From positions 25,080,154 to 25,144,153 of the forward strand of contig NC_057788.1 in assembly GCF_014905175.1 (NCBI RefSeq): a DNA stretch of 64,000 nt, written 5' to 3'. Every line of letters begins with the position of its first letter. Positions within the stretch are counted from its first letter, which is position 1. This DNA is from Aphidius gifuensis. Its lineage: Eukaryota > Arthropoda > Insecta > Hymenoptera > Braconidae. The position numbers and the translations under genes are program-made. Shown here piece after piece: positions 25,043 to 37,764 of the stretch. The notes beneath the pieces were generated by a model that saw only the letters and a list, made by a program, of their open reading frames with translations, did no database searches and was not told where the DNA came from.

Positions 25043-27402
25043 CGAATCGAGGCGTGCATCTTGAATATATCGTAAAACAAGTTGTACTATTGGCTCTCAT
25101 CTTAGAGGTCCAAATAGCAAGCAACCCAAGATTTACTATGTCCATTCGTCATTCGTGTCGAACGGAATACAGATCTATATAGCCAAAAAAAAAAAATAAG
25201 GTAATCCATGAGAAAAACAAACACCCAAACATAAATTCAACGGATTTTTCTCGCATATTTTTATTTTCCAATATTTTTTATTTATTTTCCATTCTATTTT
25301 TATACATGAAATATTTTTTTTCTTTTTACCTTTCTTTTATTTTATTTTTTTTTCACTCATATCCTGTCGTGATTCGTTTTTCCTGAATATCGAACACAGA
25401 CTATGACATATGTTTTTTTTTTTTTTTTTTATTTTTTATCTAGCAAATACCCCTTCCTCTTTTTCTCCTCACTGGCTAAAATATGAGTTGAAAAATAGTC
25501 AGAATGCTATATTTTTTGCGATTTTCGATTTATTTTATACCGGTTAATAGTTTTTTTTTTATTTTAAAAAAATAATTCTGTTGTAAAAGTTTTAAAATAG
25601 TGCTATTATGCTAAAAGAAGTTGAAAAAAAAAAAATTAAATTAGGCGTTTGTAGAATTATTACTTAATAAGGGCATCTGTGGTGTCAGATAAACGGTGAA
25701 GATTTAATTAGTGGTATAGTAAATAAATAAATAAAATACAGAAATATAAAGATAAAAAAAAAAAACAATAGAAAAATCAAATAACTTCAAAGCTCGTTCC
25801 CTCAATTTTGTACTTTGTTAACTCGTTAACTGGCCATTGAGCTCATGTGACATCGTAAAAAAGCTACCCCCCGTAAATGTTCAATTTTATGACATCAACA
25901 GGGTGTTATACCACAGGGTTTTAATTCAAAATTTTTATATATAGTTGAATTTTGCCTTTATTTATTTTATTTATCTTGGAATAAAATAAAATAACCATAA
26001 AACCAATATTCACCTATGTTTTCAAAATGACAAAACCAAATTTTTAGCGTTATTGTGCAGAGCTTAATATACACAACAACTGTGCCTTGATAAATATTAT
26101 CTCTATTTTTGTACAAAAAATTTTATATTGATTTTTTTTTATACTGCAATTTATTTTGAACAGTTTCAATAGCAATAAATGATTTTAATGAACCACTTTG
26201 AGTTTTTAATACTATTTCATATTTTCATTAAAAAAGAAAAAAAAAAAAAAACAAGGATGATGATTTGAATCGTGTGATGATTATTATAGATTAATTTATT
26301 AAACGTGAAATTGTTGAATTAAAATCAATAAATTTTAACAAAATCAACATGTATTAGGGATTCAATGTGGTGATCCCTAGCACTTTATTGCGTGATTGCA
26401 TATATTAAGGGTCTTTTAAAACTATATAAATCTATTGAAATTGAGAGGAAAATATATGAAAATTTCAAATAAAAGCTATAGCATATATTCAGGCATTTTA
26501 AATTGATTTTGAACGTTGTTTAAAATATCTATTTATTTTATTTAAATAATTCTTGAAATTTTTGAAAACTTATACGAAGTGATTATTTATTTTTTGTATT
26601 ATTTATAAATGTGAGAATTGATTTTTCAAGTTACTTTATGTTAGTCGATAGAATAAATTTGATATATATATAATCCGAATATAACAATTCGACAAGAAAT
26701 CAATAATATATATTAATTCCATCCACATGAAAACGAATACTTTACCAGTTTGAAATAATTTTTTTTTTTAACATATAAACATTAAACTAATATTATTATT
26801 ATGCTTACATTAAATTTAATTGAATGAAAATTATAATTTATTATTCTAGATAGATATTTACATAAAGAATGTAGTAAAAAAATATATATTAACATATCAA
26901 ATTCTTCAAAAATAATTTAATTTTGTTGAACTATAATTTTTTTTAACTGAAACTAAATATTAAAATAAATTGAATAAAAAAATACGTAAAATAACTGATA
27001 TTTTTAAAACCAACAAAATTATGCGATAATATATATTTTTTTATTATTATTGAAGTTTGTTAAAACTTGTGATATTATTAACCACTCAACTAGAACCAAA
27101 TTACTTTAGTATTTTTTTATTTTTTTTAAATATAAAACGAAAAAGTTTAAAAAAAAAAAAATTCATAAGTTGATAACGTCGATTAGTCTTTCGATAAACA
27201 AGTTGGCTTTGGAAATTCCGTGATTTTTTTTTATTAAAAAGAAAAAATTTTCCATCAGAACTAGTCGCGTACAGGCAGCTAAGGATGCATCGACGAGACT
27301 CTTTCGTCTTATTTTCTTTGGTCCAGTTATATTTTTACTGATTTCACCACATCAGACTCGTACTTTGGCGCGATATTTTACATTTATTTTTTAGCGAGAT
27401 TC
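25043..27402. other. AT-rich non-coding stretch
   Basis: A/T tracts throughout (for example 25410-25430 and 26232-26250); no recognisable frame or repeat family. Confidence 0.55.
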
Positions 27403-27770
27403 TCATCCGGATGATGAGGCGGATGCCGGATGCAACGAAGCGAGTTTATATCCGTTTTCTGGGCGCGTCCGAAGTTTCGTTGTATGTTCAAACGTTTTGA
27501 TCGTCGTCGAAAACAACGATGACGACGACGACGACGTTAGAGGCGCCTGCAGAAGCGCCTGTGAGAGTAAATCGGGTCTAGTTTGGCGCACGAGCATCGT
27601 TGAATTCAGTTCGGCGAGCACAGTCCCGCCTCGAGCATCGTCAACTCTCTAAAGTTGGCATTCATTCGCGTTTACCACATCATTCAGTGTAGATCGCAAC
27701 AACAGTATATTGAAATTGAATTTTTAAACCAACACAAGTCTCGGTCACCCACGTGGACGGACTCTCTTTT
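27403..27770. promoter_or_regulatory. GC-rich promoter-like island with Inr and DPE-like signals
   Basis: This is one of the largest GC-rich islands in the window. TCAGTT at 27606-27611 fits the arthropod initiator (TCAKTY). GCATC at +28 to +32 relative to its A (27608) matches the downstream promoter element RGWYV at four of five positions. CGAGCATCGT is repeated at 27591-27600 and 27631-27640, and GCGCCTG occurs twice near 27543-27561. An E-box CACGTG lies at 27760-27765. No TATA box is present. A TATA-less + strand promoter is the reading I favour. The minus strand also holds a small open frame (27403-27597), so an overlapping coding exon is possible. Confidence 0.35.
27521..27536 (+). repeat. 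(GAC)n microsatellite with nearby inverted TCG run
   Basis: GAC triplets pair with TCGTCGTCG at 27501-27509 to form a small hairpin. The run encodes serines in the minus-strand frame. Confidence 0.85.
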
Positions 27771-30700
27771 TTTCTACGTGCTTTAATAAACAACTATTTT
27801 TTTTTTCCTTTTTTATCATCATGTTTTGTGAATTAATTACACAGCATTAATTACCACTTTGTGTATCGTGTTTTTCATCTTTTTTTTTTTTTTATTTATT
27901 ATTGTTATTTTTTTTAAATTGACTTTTTGTTAGTATATTGCTTTTTGTCAAACAATATTAAACTGTTTTAACGTTTTTTTTTTTTTAAATCATTTTGTTT
28001 TTTTTTTTTCCATTTTAACGCCAATGAAAATGTAATCGTTTCACTCGTACTCTCTGTGTCAACATTAATCTTGGATTTTTCAACGTAATTTTATTTTTAT
28101 TATTTCTGTGTTTGTATGTGTATGTGCAAGAGGCTTAATATGCCCAGGGTTATTTTGTTTGTTATATCGTGAAAGTTTACGTTTGACACTTTACAGTGTT
28201 TTTTTAATTTTCTGGTTTTAATTAAATGACTCACTGGACATATTTTATTTGTGCTGTTGGCTAATGAAAATACAGTCATTATATAATTACATATTATGGT
28301 GGTAATGAGGCTTTAATAGTGTAGATAATAAAACAACAAATTATATAAAATGACTTGAATACATTAAATACATTGAGAATAATAAATTAAATTAATTATT
28401 TTTTCTAATTTATTTTGTGATTAAAAAACAAAGCGTTATAGTCGATGCTGGTGAGTGTTTTGTGTAATTAAAATTTATTTCTCTTTATTATCTGGAATTT
28501 TTTTTCTTTTTTAAATATTATTTTAATTCCTATATTTGTTTGCAAACTTTGTTGGTCAACTTTTTTATTAAATTGAAAAATCGCGTACCGATAATCTTAA
28601 AGTCAAAAGCTGAGCTTTCGACTCAAATGTCCTACTGCGAAAAAGGGTAAAGGAAAATAGCTGCAAGAAAACCAGTAGCAAAAGTAAAAGAAAAAGTATA
28701 TAGAAAATATATATGTGGAAAAAAAAAAAGTAAAATTGCGAAAATAAATTTGAAATAAAAAAAAATTCAAAAGTAAGAAAGTAAAGGATAGAAGAAAATA
28801 GAAAAATAAAAAAGCTTTTCATCACGATATTCCGGTTCGGCAAGTCGCCTGTGAAAAAATTCCATTCGTACCATCTTTTTCTCTGGTTGGATCTTCTCTT
28901 AAAAAAAAAATTTTTTTTTTCTCCTCAAGGATGAGGCCCCCTCTCAAAGAACTCTGAACGAAAAAGTTTTTGAGTCTGAAAAAGCAAGTAACCAATGTAG
29001 AAATATATAGCAATGTGGAGGTTATATGTAGAAATAAAAAGGTAGAGGAGACGTTGGATATAGTGAGAAGGTTAGGAATAGGTGGTAAAGGTGAAAGAAA
29101 TAAAAGGGATTGAAACTTTCGACAGGGTAAGGGTTCCACGTTTTGCTTTGCGTGGCTTTTCTACGCTCATCTCTTTGAATCGAGTCGCCGATTTTGTGGG
29201 AGTTAAGTTCTCGTTAAAGTGCACCCCACAAAGTCTCAAAGTTGCACAACACACTGAAAAAAAGGATTGAAAACCTCGAGTCGAAACAGTTTTAAAGTTT
29301 TACATTTTATTTTTATTTTTTTTATTTGTTTTTACTGTTTTTTATTCATTTATTTATTTTTGGTCGTTTTCAAACCCCTTAACCTCGTTTTCTTATTTTT
29401 TTTTTTTTTTTTTTGCAATTTTATTTTTTAAAAGTCTTTTGTCTTTATTTTTTTTTGTTATTTTTATTAAATTTTTTGTTACCTGTCAAAGGGTTGTTTG
29501 AATTTTGATTCATGAGTATCTCGATAAAAGAAGAAAAAAAAAAAAACAACGTAAATAAAATAATAAAAAAGAGACTGAAAAAAAAAAAAAAACTCGGGTT
29601 GCGGGACTAATCGGATCTGAAATTTTAAATTGAATCTTTCACCGAGCGTGAGTCAATTGAAATAAGAAATAAACTATTTTCTCAGATTCTTATTTATTTA
29701 TTTTGTATTTATTTGATCTTATTTGATCTTATTTTATTTTTTTTTATTCAAGTAAATTATATCTATATTATTGTATCATATTGTATCCATGACACGATAT
29801 ATCATACAACTCATTGAATAACAATCTTGCAACGTGGCAAGACTCCCCATGTTGTCCTTGACAACATAATGCCATAAAATAAGTGAGTGAAATAGCAATA
29901 TAAAAAATGCTTGATTACCTTGTAAGCGAGTTGAGTGTCATGGTGATGAGGCCACGCGACACACATAAGTTTATTGCAGTCAACAGAATCATTTTTGTTC
30001 ATCAACATGCCACCAATTTCGTTATATATAAATACATACATACATACATATAACACAAGTATATATGTATATTATATCAGAATTGCAAATCAGTATGACA
30101 CGTATTTTATTTTATTATTCTCTTTAAAATATTATTAAATTGATTACCATGCCCAAAGTTCATTTGCATTCAATAGTTACTCTTTCACTCCTATATATCT
30201 TCGATTTATCGACTCAACTTCGATTGGAAAGTTATGCAATTTAGTTCTATAAATTGCTTCTTTATATACCCACAGTTCACATCTTGGTAATTTTACTTCA
30301 TCTTAATTTTTACCCTTTACATCAAAATTCTATGTACATATATTTCTCTTTTCACTTAACTCATTATATATTATATTATTTAGCTCTTTCTAGTAAATTT
30401 ACACAGTACAATGCATAATAAAAAATGTAAATTATAAAAAATTAAATATGTATATATTATACTTCGTAAAAAGTATAAAAATACTTATGTATAATAATAA
30501 AATAACAAAAATATATATCTATATACAGTTGAAAAAAAATAAAAAATATACAGATAGCTAAAATAAAAGCATTGAAAAATTGAGAAAGACTCTTTATCTT
30601 CCATTAACTCGGGGAAAAAAAAAGTAAAGCGTTGCAAGGAAAAATGAAAAAAAAATATACATTGAACAAGAGAAAAAAATCATATAATAAACGAACAAAA

Positions 30701-32314
30701 AGTAAAGAAAAAAAAAGAAGACACGAAATTATGAAAAAATAAAAATCAAGGAATCAAGATTGTAAAATCTTACGTCTGTGCAATTAAAAAGTATAACGAT
30801 CATATTATGCAACCTAAATTAAACGATACATTAAGAAAGTTTTTCGTGATCATCTAAAAACTTTATCATATCCAAAAGTGAGAGAAAAAAAAAAAAAAAA
30901 CCTGCCAGGGGGGAGAGAAAAGAAAAAAGTGACTGAAGTTTATGATTAATTTTTTACTTTACTTTATTGCACCGAATGTTCATCTTTTTTTTTTTTTTTT
31001 TTTTTTTAACAGAACATTATTAAAATTTTATTATTATTATTATTATTATTATTATCTGTATTTACTATAGTTTTATTTATTTTTATTTTAAAACATGTCA
31101 TGTTTGGGACTTTAACTTGTCATCACATTTGACTTTATATAATCATTATTTTACATACTTGTATTTATTTACTTTTTTTAAATTTTTATTTGGCTCAAGA
31201 TTGCCTATTTTTTCAACGTCAAATTTCATCGTTTATTCGCCTTGGTTTTTGTTGACTGTGAAAACACATATACACATACATATATGTATATATATAAAAC
31301 CACAAAGTACTCGACTTTTCAATGCCTCCAAGTGCTAAATATCCCTCTTAAATTGCAAAACGTTTACATTGGGAGCTTTAAGATTGAATTGTACAACGAG
31401 AAATACCTTTTTTTCGTGAAATACTTAAACGACGAAATTCTATATGTATTGACATTGCACATACACTTCCATTTGCTAAAGTTTTTTTTTCATTTTTTCT
31501 TCTTTAAATTCATATATATTTGAAATTTTTTTTTTTCCCAACTGTTTTCTTATCCCTTTTTTTTCTCACTGACTTGTTTAATCCTTTTTTTTACACTTGC
31601 ACATACACATTTAAGTTTACATATACAATTTTAAAATATATATATATGTACATGTGTAAAGTGTATACACACCACATTGGTAGTTTAATCCTACTTGCAG
31701 CTTTGGCCAGACAGTCAAGTTGTACGCGTGAAAAATACTCTAACCATACATTTTTCAGATAAAGCCTCTTATATTGGTCCCGATTTATATTCGATAAAAA
31801 AACTTGTTTTGACGTTCACTCTGAGTAGCAAATTGTTGACAATAATGATAAATTGATAAATACATAGATAATAAAAATAAAAAATATAGCATCATATATC
31901 ATATAGCTTTATATTTTAACTATTCAAACAACAACAGTGACATAAGAGTGAATCAATATATCTAAAAATAGATGATATAAAAAAAAAAAAAAAAAACAAC
32001 AAAATCAATGATATTTTCTTTCTCTCACTCAGCTTGTTTTATTGTACATAGTATACATACTCGACTTGTCTCGCTGTGCAAAACGCACCAATTTGTCGCC
32101 ATGGCCGGGGTTAAATTGGTGGGCGCCAAATAGTTGCGAAACTCATTCAACGCCTCTCGTATAACTTCCCCAACCCATCTGTCATCATAACAAAACTCGA
32201 ATATCATTTTTCACTATAAATAAAAATATAATAATAATAATAATAAATAATAAAATTAAATAAAACAGAAGTAAAAACAATATAAAAATAATAAAAAAAC
32301 TCGTTTCAACATGA
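27771..32314. other. Non-coding interval
   Basis: AT-rich, with T tracts at 29396-29414 and 30985-31007 and an ATT triplet run at 31028-31055. CTG|GTGAGT at about 28451 is a good donor sequence without a convincing exon before it. The island at 29090-29260 is GC-richer and contains a TTTGTGGG...CCCACAAA pairing but no known protein. A perfect ATGTTGTC-CTT-GACAACAT mini-hairpin lies near 29849. Confidence 0.5.
30985..31007 (+). repeat. Poly-T tract (23)
   Basis: Uninterrupted T run followed by AACAG, then an ATT triplet microsatellite at 31028-31055. It resembles a splice acceptor only because of composition. Confidence 0.9.
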
Positions 32315-32352
32315 TGCTAATATAAAAAAATTTTTTTTTGTTTCAGGTGAGT
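32315..32352 (+). other. Candidate recursive splice site (ratchet point)
   Basis: A complete 3' splice site is joined directly to a 5' splice site with no exon between. The order is TGCTAAT branch-point match (32315-32321), a T tract, TTTCAG ending at 32346, then GTGAGT starting at 32347. The branch A at 32320 is 26 nt before the AG. Such zero-length exons remove long insect introns in steps: the upstream exon joins the AG, which regenerates a donor. The layout fits that architecture on every element. If it is used, at least 32 kb around it belongs to one + strand intron, compatible with the candidate exon at 8813-8931. No coding exon in the window confirms the host gene. Confidence 0.5.
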
Positions 32353-33539
32353 TTGAAGGAATTGTTGTTTGCCCATAAATTAAAAGAGAAAAATAAACAG
32401 ACTGTAAGCTGAGTAAGTAATAAATCCCTAAGCACTCAAATATATACATATACACAATTTGTATATTCTGAATTTTATTTATTCATTCCTTTTTTTTCTT
32501 TACACAATGCGTATATATAACATTGAAAAGTATCGAATAAATTGATATATAAACTGTGAATAATAAGATAGATGAAAAGATTTTTTTTTTTTTTCGTTTC
32601 TTTTTTTCCAAACGTAGTAAAAAAAACAGTTAAATAGTTAGAACGAAAAAATAGAATATATATAATGGTAAAGAAAAGTAAGACAATATGGGGTGGCGTA
32701 TAAGGGTATCATTGGAAATCTCAGGCCCATCATGGAATTGAACGATTGACAAAAGGATTCTTAGAGAGTTTGAAATTTATAGCTACTGAGATTGTGAAAA
32801 GCGATCGTATTCGTTGTTATATACATTGGATGTGTGAGTGAGAAATGTGAAATTGAGGAAAAATACTGGACGTCCCGATCGATTATCGAATCTTTGCGCT
32901 CGGTCTTTGTAAAAGAGAGGGTTGAGTATAAGCTTTAAGAGGTTGAAGAAAAAAAAATGAAAAATAAAAAATACGTGAGACAGAGGGTTGTAACCTGGTT
33001 ACTTCGTGGCTAGGGGCGTATGAACGAGAGGTATAAGACTAAGAAAAATAAAAAAAATAAAATGAAAAGATCAAGAGAAAAAAAAAGAAAAAGAGAGAGA
33101 GGTTAGTGTCACGCGCCGTCTGAAAAAGTTTTGCAAGAAAAGAAGACATTTTATTTTTAAAAAATCGTGACTCAATTCGGACTCTGGTTGTTCATCGTGT
33201 GTCAGTACTGTACAAAAAAAAGGGTAGGCAAAGTTTAAGGGATATAGTCACGAAACAAAATCAGCACAAACACCCACTTCTATAGCCGCACATGCATAAC
33301 CAACCCTTCGTTTTTTTTTTTTTTTTAAATATATCTATAAAGATGGTTTGTTTGCTTCCCTTTTCGCCTTGACAACATATATAATTTTATATACATGTAT
33401 ATACGATCAAAGTTAGGTCTAGTATAGTTAGATGAGTATAAGTTTATGAAGTATATATACTGTATAGAACGCATATCAACCGTCACGGCAAAGCCAAAGG
33501 CTCGGTCGGGTACTCGCGAGAACATAATCGGATATTGAT
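32353..33539. other. Non-coding interval
   Basis: A-rich on the + strand. A GC-richer part at 32690-33250 has no recognisable open frame and contains a GA run (33090-33104). Confidence 0.5.
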
Positions 33540-33559
33540 TATCGATAGGGTATATAAAG
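33540..33559 (+). promoter_or_regulatory. DRE plus TATA-box pair
   Basis: A perfect DNA-replication-related element, TATCGATA (33540-33547), is followed three bases later by a TATA box TATATAAAG (33551-33559). A TATA box here would place a start near 33580, in a GC-richer TCGTCGTC segment. No clear initiator is present. TATA-like strings are common in such AT-rich DNA; the adjacent DRE is what makes this notable. Confidence 0.35.
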
Positions 33560-36241
33560 AAGCCCAGCTTGTTCGTCGTCTTCTTTAAATTACAGCGATT
33601 CTTGCGTCCTCCTTCACTATAAGTAGATATATCCTAGCGTCGCAAATTGATTGTTTTGTGGCGCCATAGTCTCGTAGTTGGCCGGCAAACGGACGTTGAC
33701 AAAAAAAAATAAAAAGAAAAAAATTATAAAAATAAAAACGAAATATATATATATATTTTTTTTCCATGTAACAATGAATGAATAGAGTAAAAAAATTGAA
33801 TAGGAAAAAAAAACCAAAAGAATGAACAAACTCCTTGGTAGATACAGAAAACTACGAATAAGAAACTGAAGTGAAGTGAAGTTTTTTTTTTTTCTTCGAG
33901 CATGTCTGCTATCCTTCTAGCTTCACTTATTCCCCAACTACCCTTCAGTATTTTCTAGTTCCCTTCAACTACCCTCTGTTCCTCTGTGTTAAATAAAACC
34001 CCCCGCGGCTGATGCTGATCGACTCTTGAAAGTTTAATGGCCCGTGAATTTAACGTAAATGCATCGAGAGTTTTACACGTAGCACGTTGATGTCGTTATG
34101 CCTAGAAGGCTATATATAGATCTTCCAGCTGCTTTGACAAAAACAAAGAGATTAACCCTTGATAAATATATTCAACAAAAAATATTACAAAACATCAATA
34201 AAGACGACAGTATATACATATTTTTTATTATTTTTGTTTTATATAATTATATAGGTATACAAACACATTGACTAGTTAGTACATGTCGTAAGTTTATTAT
34301 CAACAATTTTATAATTTATTTATTTAATTTTTTTAAAACATGTTTGAATGATTTTGAATGATTGAAGGTTTTTCTTTTTTTTTTCTAATAAACTTATTTT
34401 TATTTTACAAAGTTTATGCCAATTTATGCTGCAAGCAAACTTATTTAATATTCAATCAATATTTAAGTTATAAATTATTTAAAAATAAAAAACGTAGGTA
34501 AAAAAAAAGCGGTTAAATTTCACGAATGAAATTTATCATGAATTTTTAATAATTCTTTAAATAGTCAATGAATCGTCTGGTTATCATGTATATCTCTTTA
34601 TAATGTATGTCTGTCTGTCTGTCTGTGAATTTATAAGTAAAATTCAATACATTTAAATACACTTTAATTTCAACGTCTAATAATTTTCTTGAGGTAAAAT
34701 TTGAGTTGAAAATTGTTGATAAATTTTAAATATGCTAGTTTATTTATTTTCTTGTAGATAAATGTTCATGAATTTGATCTTATATATTGAAGTAGCAAAC
34801 ATGTATATAACATGCTTCTATTTTTGAAAAAAATTTAAAGAAAAAAAACTTGATGTAAAATTCATTACAGTTCTTATTTACCACCTATCTAAGAAATTTT
34901 CATTTTTTATAATGCTCTTGACTTTTAGTTTAAAATAGTAGTTTTTTTGTTTTTTTGTTTTTTTTTTCTCTTAGCAGTTAGCTTCATCAAATAAAAATAT
35001 CTAATCCACTTGGCTGGCTTCTTTCGCATTGGCTTTCCAATATCGCATTTTCTATAATATATGACATTTCTTCCGGTCAATAGCCAAAAGAATCAAAAAT
35101 GATTTCTTTTATAAACTCTAGTTTTTCTTTATGAAAAATCCATAAAAACAAATTAAATTGGTATTCAAATTTTAAGGTCATTGGTCTTTTCTCACTTATA
35201 TTTATACTTTCATCCCTTTATTATAAACTCCAATTGCAACGTATTATGGTTAATTACGAAATTGCATTTTTCTTCAAGTACTTTGGCACGGCCAATTAGC
35301 TCAGGAATCTTCATTCAAATGAAAAATGTTTTCTTCTTATTTTTTTTATTAAAATAAAATGCCAGTAAATTGAAACAAAAAAATACAGGGTAATCGACTG
35401 TAAACTATTTAGCGTCTAATAATTTTCACTACAGATATACAAAAAAATAAAAAAAAAAAAAAGGAAATGGCTTAATTAGCAGAGCTAATAGTATAGCACA
35501 CTTTATATATTTTTAAATTCATTTTTATCTTTTTAAACTGATGTTGCACACAATATTTTACAGAATAACAGAAAAAAGTCTTGCTTTTAAATGAAACTTG
35601 GCTGCACAATTTTGCGCTTTGTTTTATTTTTTTTTATTTTTACTTTTTTTTATTTCTCACTCCTTGGTGTAAGCTGGTTTTTTTTTTTTTCTTTCATTTT
35701 ATTTTTGTTATTTTCCAAGACTCGACTGTGGTGTGATTCACTACATACATGACATATTGCTCTAAAGTTCTACCAAAACATATTGCAAAGAAAGAAATAA
35801 AAAAAAAGAACAAAAGAGAAAATTAAAAATATTTTTAAAAAGTTAGGAAAATAATAAATCAATTGACTTTAAAAGTCAAATTGTAATGGTTTCTATGGTT
35901 TTTGCCTGAAAGCACACTGTTGTTATCACAGCAGAGGTCTTTGGTGTCTTATCGTAATCAATTGCTGTCTCAGGGTTATAATATTAGTAGTAGTTGTACA
36001 AGAGAGTGTGTATGTGATTGTTTAAGGGAAAGAAAGACAAAGATAAATACAGAGTTAAGAAAAGGAGAATAGAGTAGTTTTAGATATCAAGCCGAAGAGG
36101 CTACCAAGCAATGGATGATCGTCAAACTTAGAAAATAGGGTAGTTACCCTCCGCTTTTGCATTTTAGAAGACTCGGATAATCGCACCAAAATTTGAAAGT
36201 GTCTGACAGAGAAGAAATGTCAGAGAAATTTCACTGCAACG
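33560..36241. other. AT-rich non-coding stretch
   Basis: Contains a GC-richer patch at 33890-34110, a GTCT microsatellite at 34607-34627, an acceptor-plus-GTATAC string near 34252, and a hairpin CAATTGACTTT/AAAGTCAAATTG at about 35858-35882. A 37-bp motif at 34151-34187 recurs at 40021-40057. No gene is seen. Confidence 0.5.
34607..34627 (+). repeat. (TGTC)n microsatellite
   Basis: Five tandem TGTC units. Confidence 0.9.
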
Positions 36242-37728
36242 TTAAGAGGAATGACAACCTTTCATTTTGACCTAACTGTTCCCGTTAGTTTCCCTCATTT
36301 CCACATTTTCTTCTTCTTTGATCCCAATTTTCTTCTTATATTGGGACATACTTTAGACGATCTGGTGGTAAAATCCAGTAAAATCACTTATATTTATTCA
36401 GTATACCAATTTGTCCGTACATGCATTATAAACAATTATAAAAGATTAATATTTATTTTAGACCTCATTTTATTTAATTTTTATATACAAATTTCATGCG
36501 TATTAACTATCTATATATATCCCACCATTGCATACTCAAATGTAATACAAAAAATTATTACATAAGCCCACAAATAAATTTGTCAGAGAAATAATATTTT
36601 AATCAGTCAAATTTATTAATTCATGATAAACATCAGGTATTCAGGTATTCTTCAAATCGAAAAATGAGAATTTTTCACGAAGGTCCACCTAATTCCTTTA
36701 TATATATAAAATAACATAATTTATATAAAATAGCGTATGCATTTTTATATATGTTTTCGTATCTGTGTTTATCGTTCGATTTTGAATTTTTTTTTAGTTG
36801 AAAGTTAAATATTATCTCCAAATAATTAGAACCCATGCAAATTTACACAAAATTTGAGATGTTACAATAAAAAAGTTTAAATTTTGAGGATACTTTTTAC
36901 ATGCAATCGTACTGATGCAATCGTTTCCCAAAAATAACATATTGCCAATAAAATGATAACCAATAGATTTTACATTAATTCTAGCTTTATATTACTATTT
37001 TATAGTCATATTTAGATTATCCACGATAAATATGCTTTTATATACTGATTCTTTTGATTGTTTTATTTTATCGTCAACTGATTTATCCACAAAATTTACA
37101 TATCCTCTCCACTTCCACGATTTATACTAAACACTAATAATCCGATAATTAACCATATGTTTTGAAATTTTCAAATTTACCTAACTTACATTGGATATAT
37201 GATTCATTAACTTGAACATGCAATCAATAACCATTAATTAATTTTTTATGGAATTATATGAATAACAATAAAATACCAATTGTTAAATAAGTCCCAAAAT
37301 AGCAAAAATAGCATACCCAGCGCCACCAATTTAATTTCGAGTTCCCCCGGATAAATTATCATTGCTGGTAAAAAAAATTTTTTTTTTGTAAAAATATAAA
37401 AAAATTTTTTTAGTATTTTGCAAATAAAATAGTGTCATGCACTAGAAAATAATTTTTTAATCAACCTCGTAAAATTTCATAAAATTTAATTAAGTTTTAG
37501 AATAAAAAAAGTTGTTTGGAAATTTATTTATTGTAAACTCCGTCGATAAACGAATCTTTAATTTTTTTTGTTAAATAAACAAATTCTGATACTGTCATGC
37601 AGTGCATTATAATATTATAAGTGACTTTACCAAATTTTAGGTCTTTATATTGTTTTTTACTAATTAAAAAGTTGTTTGGAAAAAATGACAGATAAGGTTA
37701 GATCTTCAAAGGTTGTCATTCCTCTTAA
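36242..37728. mobile_element. Putative non-autonomous TTAA-target DNA element
   Basis: The interval begins TTAA-GAGGAATGACAACCTTT and ends with the exact reverse complement, finishing in TTAA. This gives 17-bp perfect terminal inverted repeats (36246-36262 and 37708-37724) next to TTAA at both ends (36242-36245 and 37725-37728). TTAA duplications are typical of piggyBac and Kolobok elements; ends starting with purines suit Kolobok better than piggyBac. The 1.48-kb body encodes no transposase. Its interior from about 36285 to 37265 is a diverged copy of DNA just downstream (about 37765-38935), as if host sequence had been captured. A chance 21-bp inverted repeat is very unlikely; whether it is a transposon end is inferred. 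Confidence 0.5.
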
Positions 37729-37764
37729 GACATGCCATCCGAAATGTTGTAGTAATAATGACGC

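Noticed and set aside
29470..29495. Minus-strand CTTTGACAG|GTAACA string as a ratchet site
   Set aside because: Pyrimidine tract is short and purine-interrupted; the donor deviates from consensus.
30985..31055. T23-AACAG plus ATT repeats read as a splice acceptor
   Set aside because: The tract is a homopolymer next to a microsatellite with no exon-like sequence after it.
32095..32112. GTCGCCATGGCCGG as an RFX X-box
   Set aside because: The second half site does not fit RGNAAC.
34230..34260. T-rich tract with ATATAG|GTATAC resembling a second ratchet site
   Set aside because: The donor half is weak and the tract is mixed A/T; far less convincing than the site at 32346.
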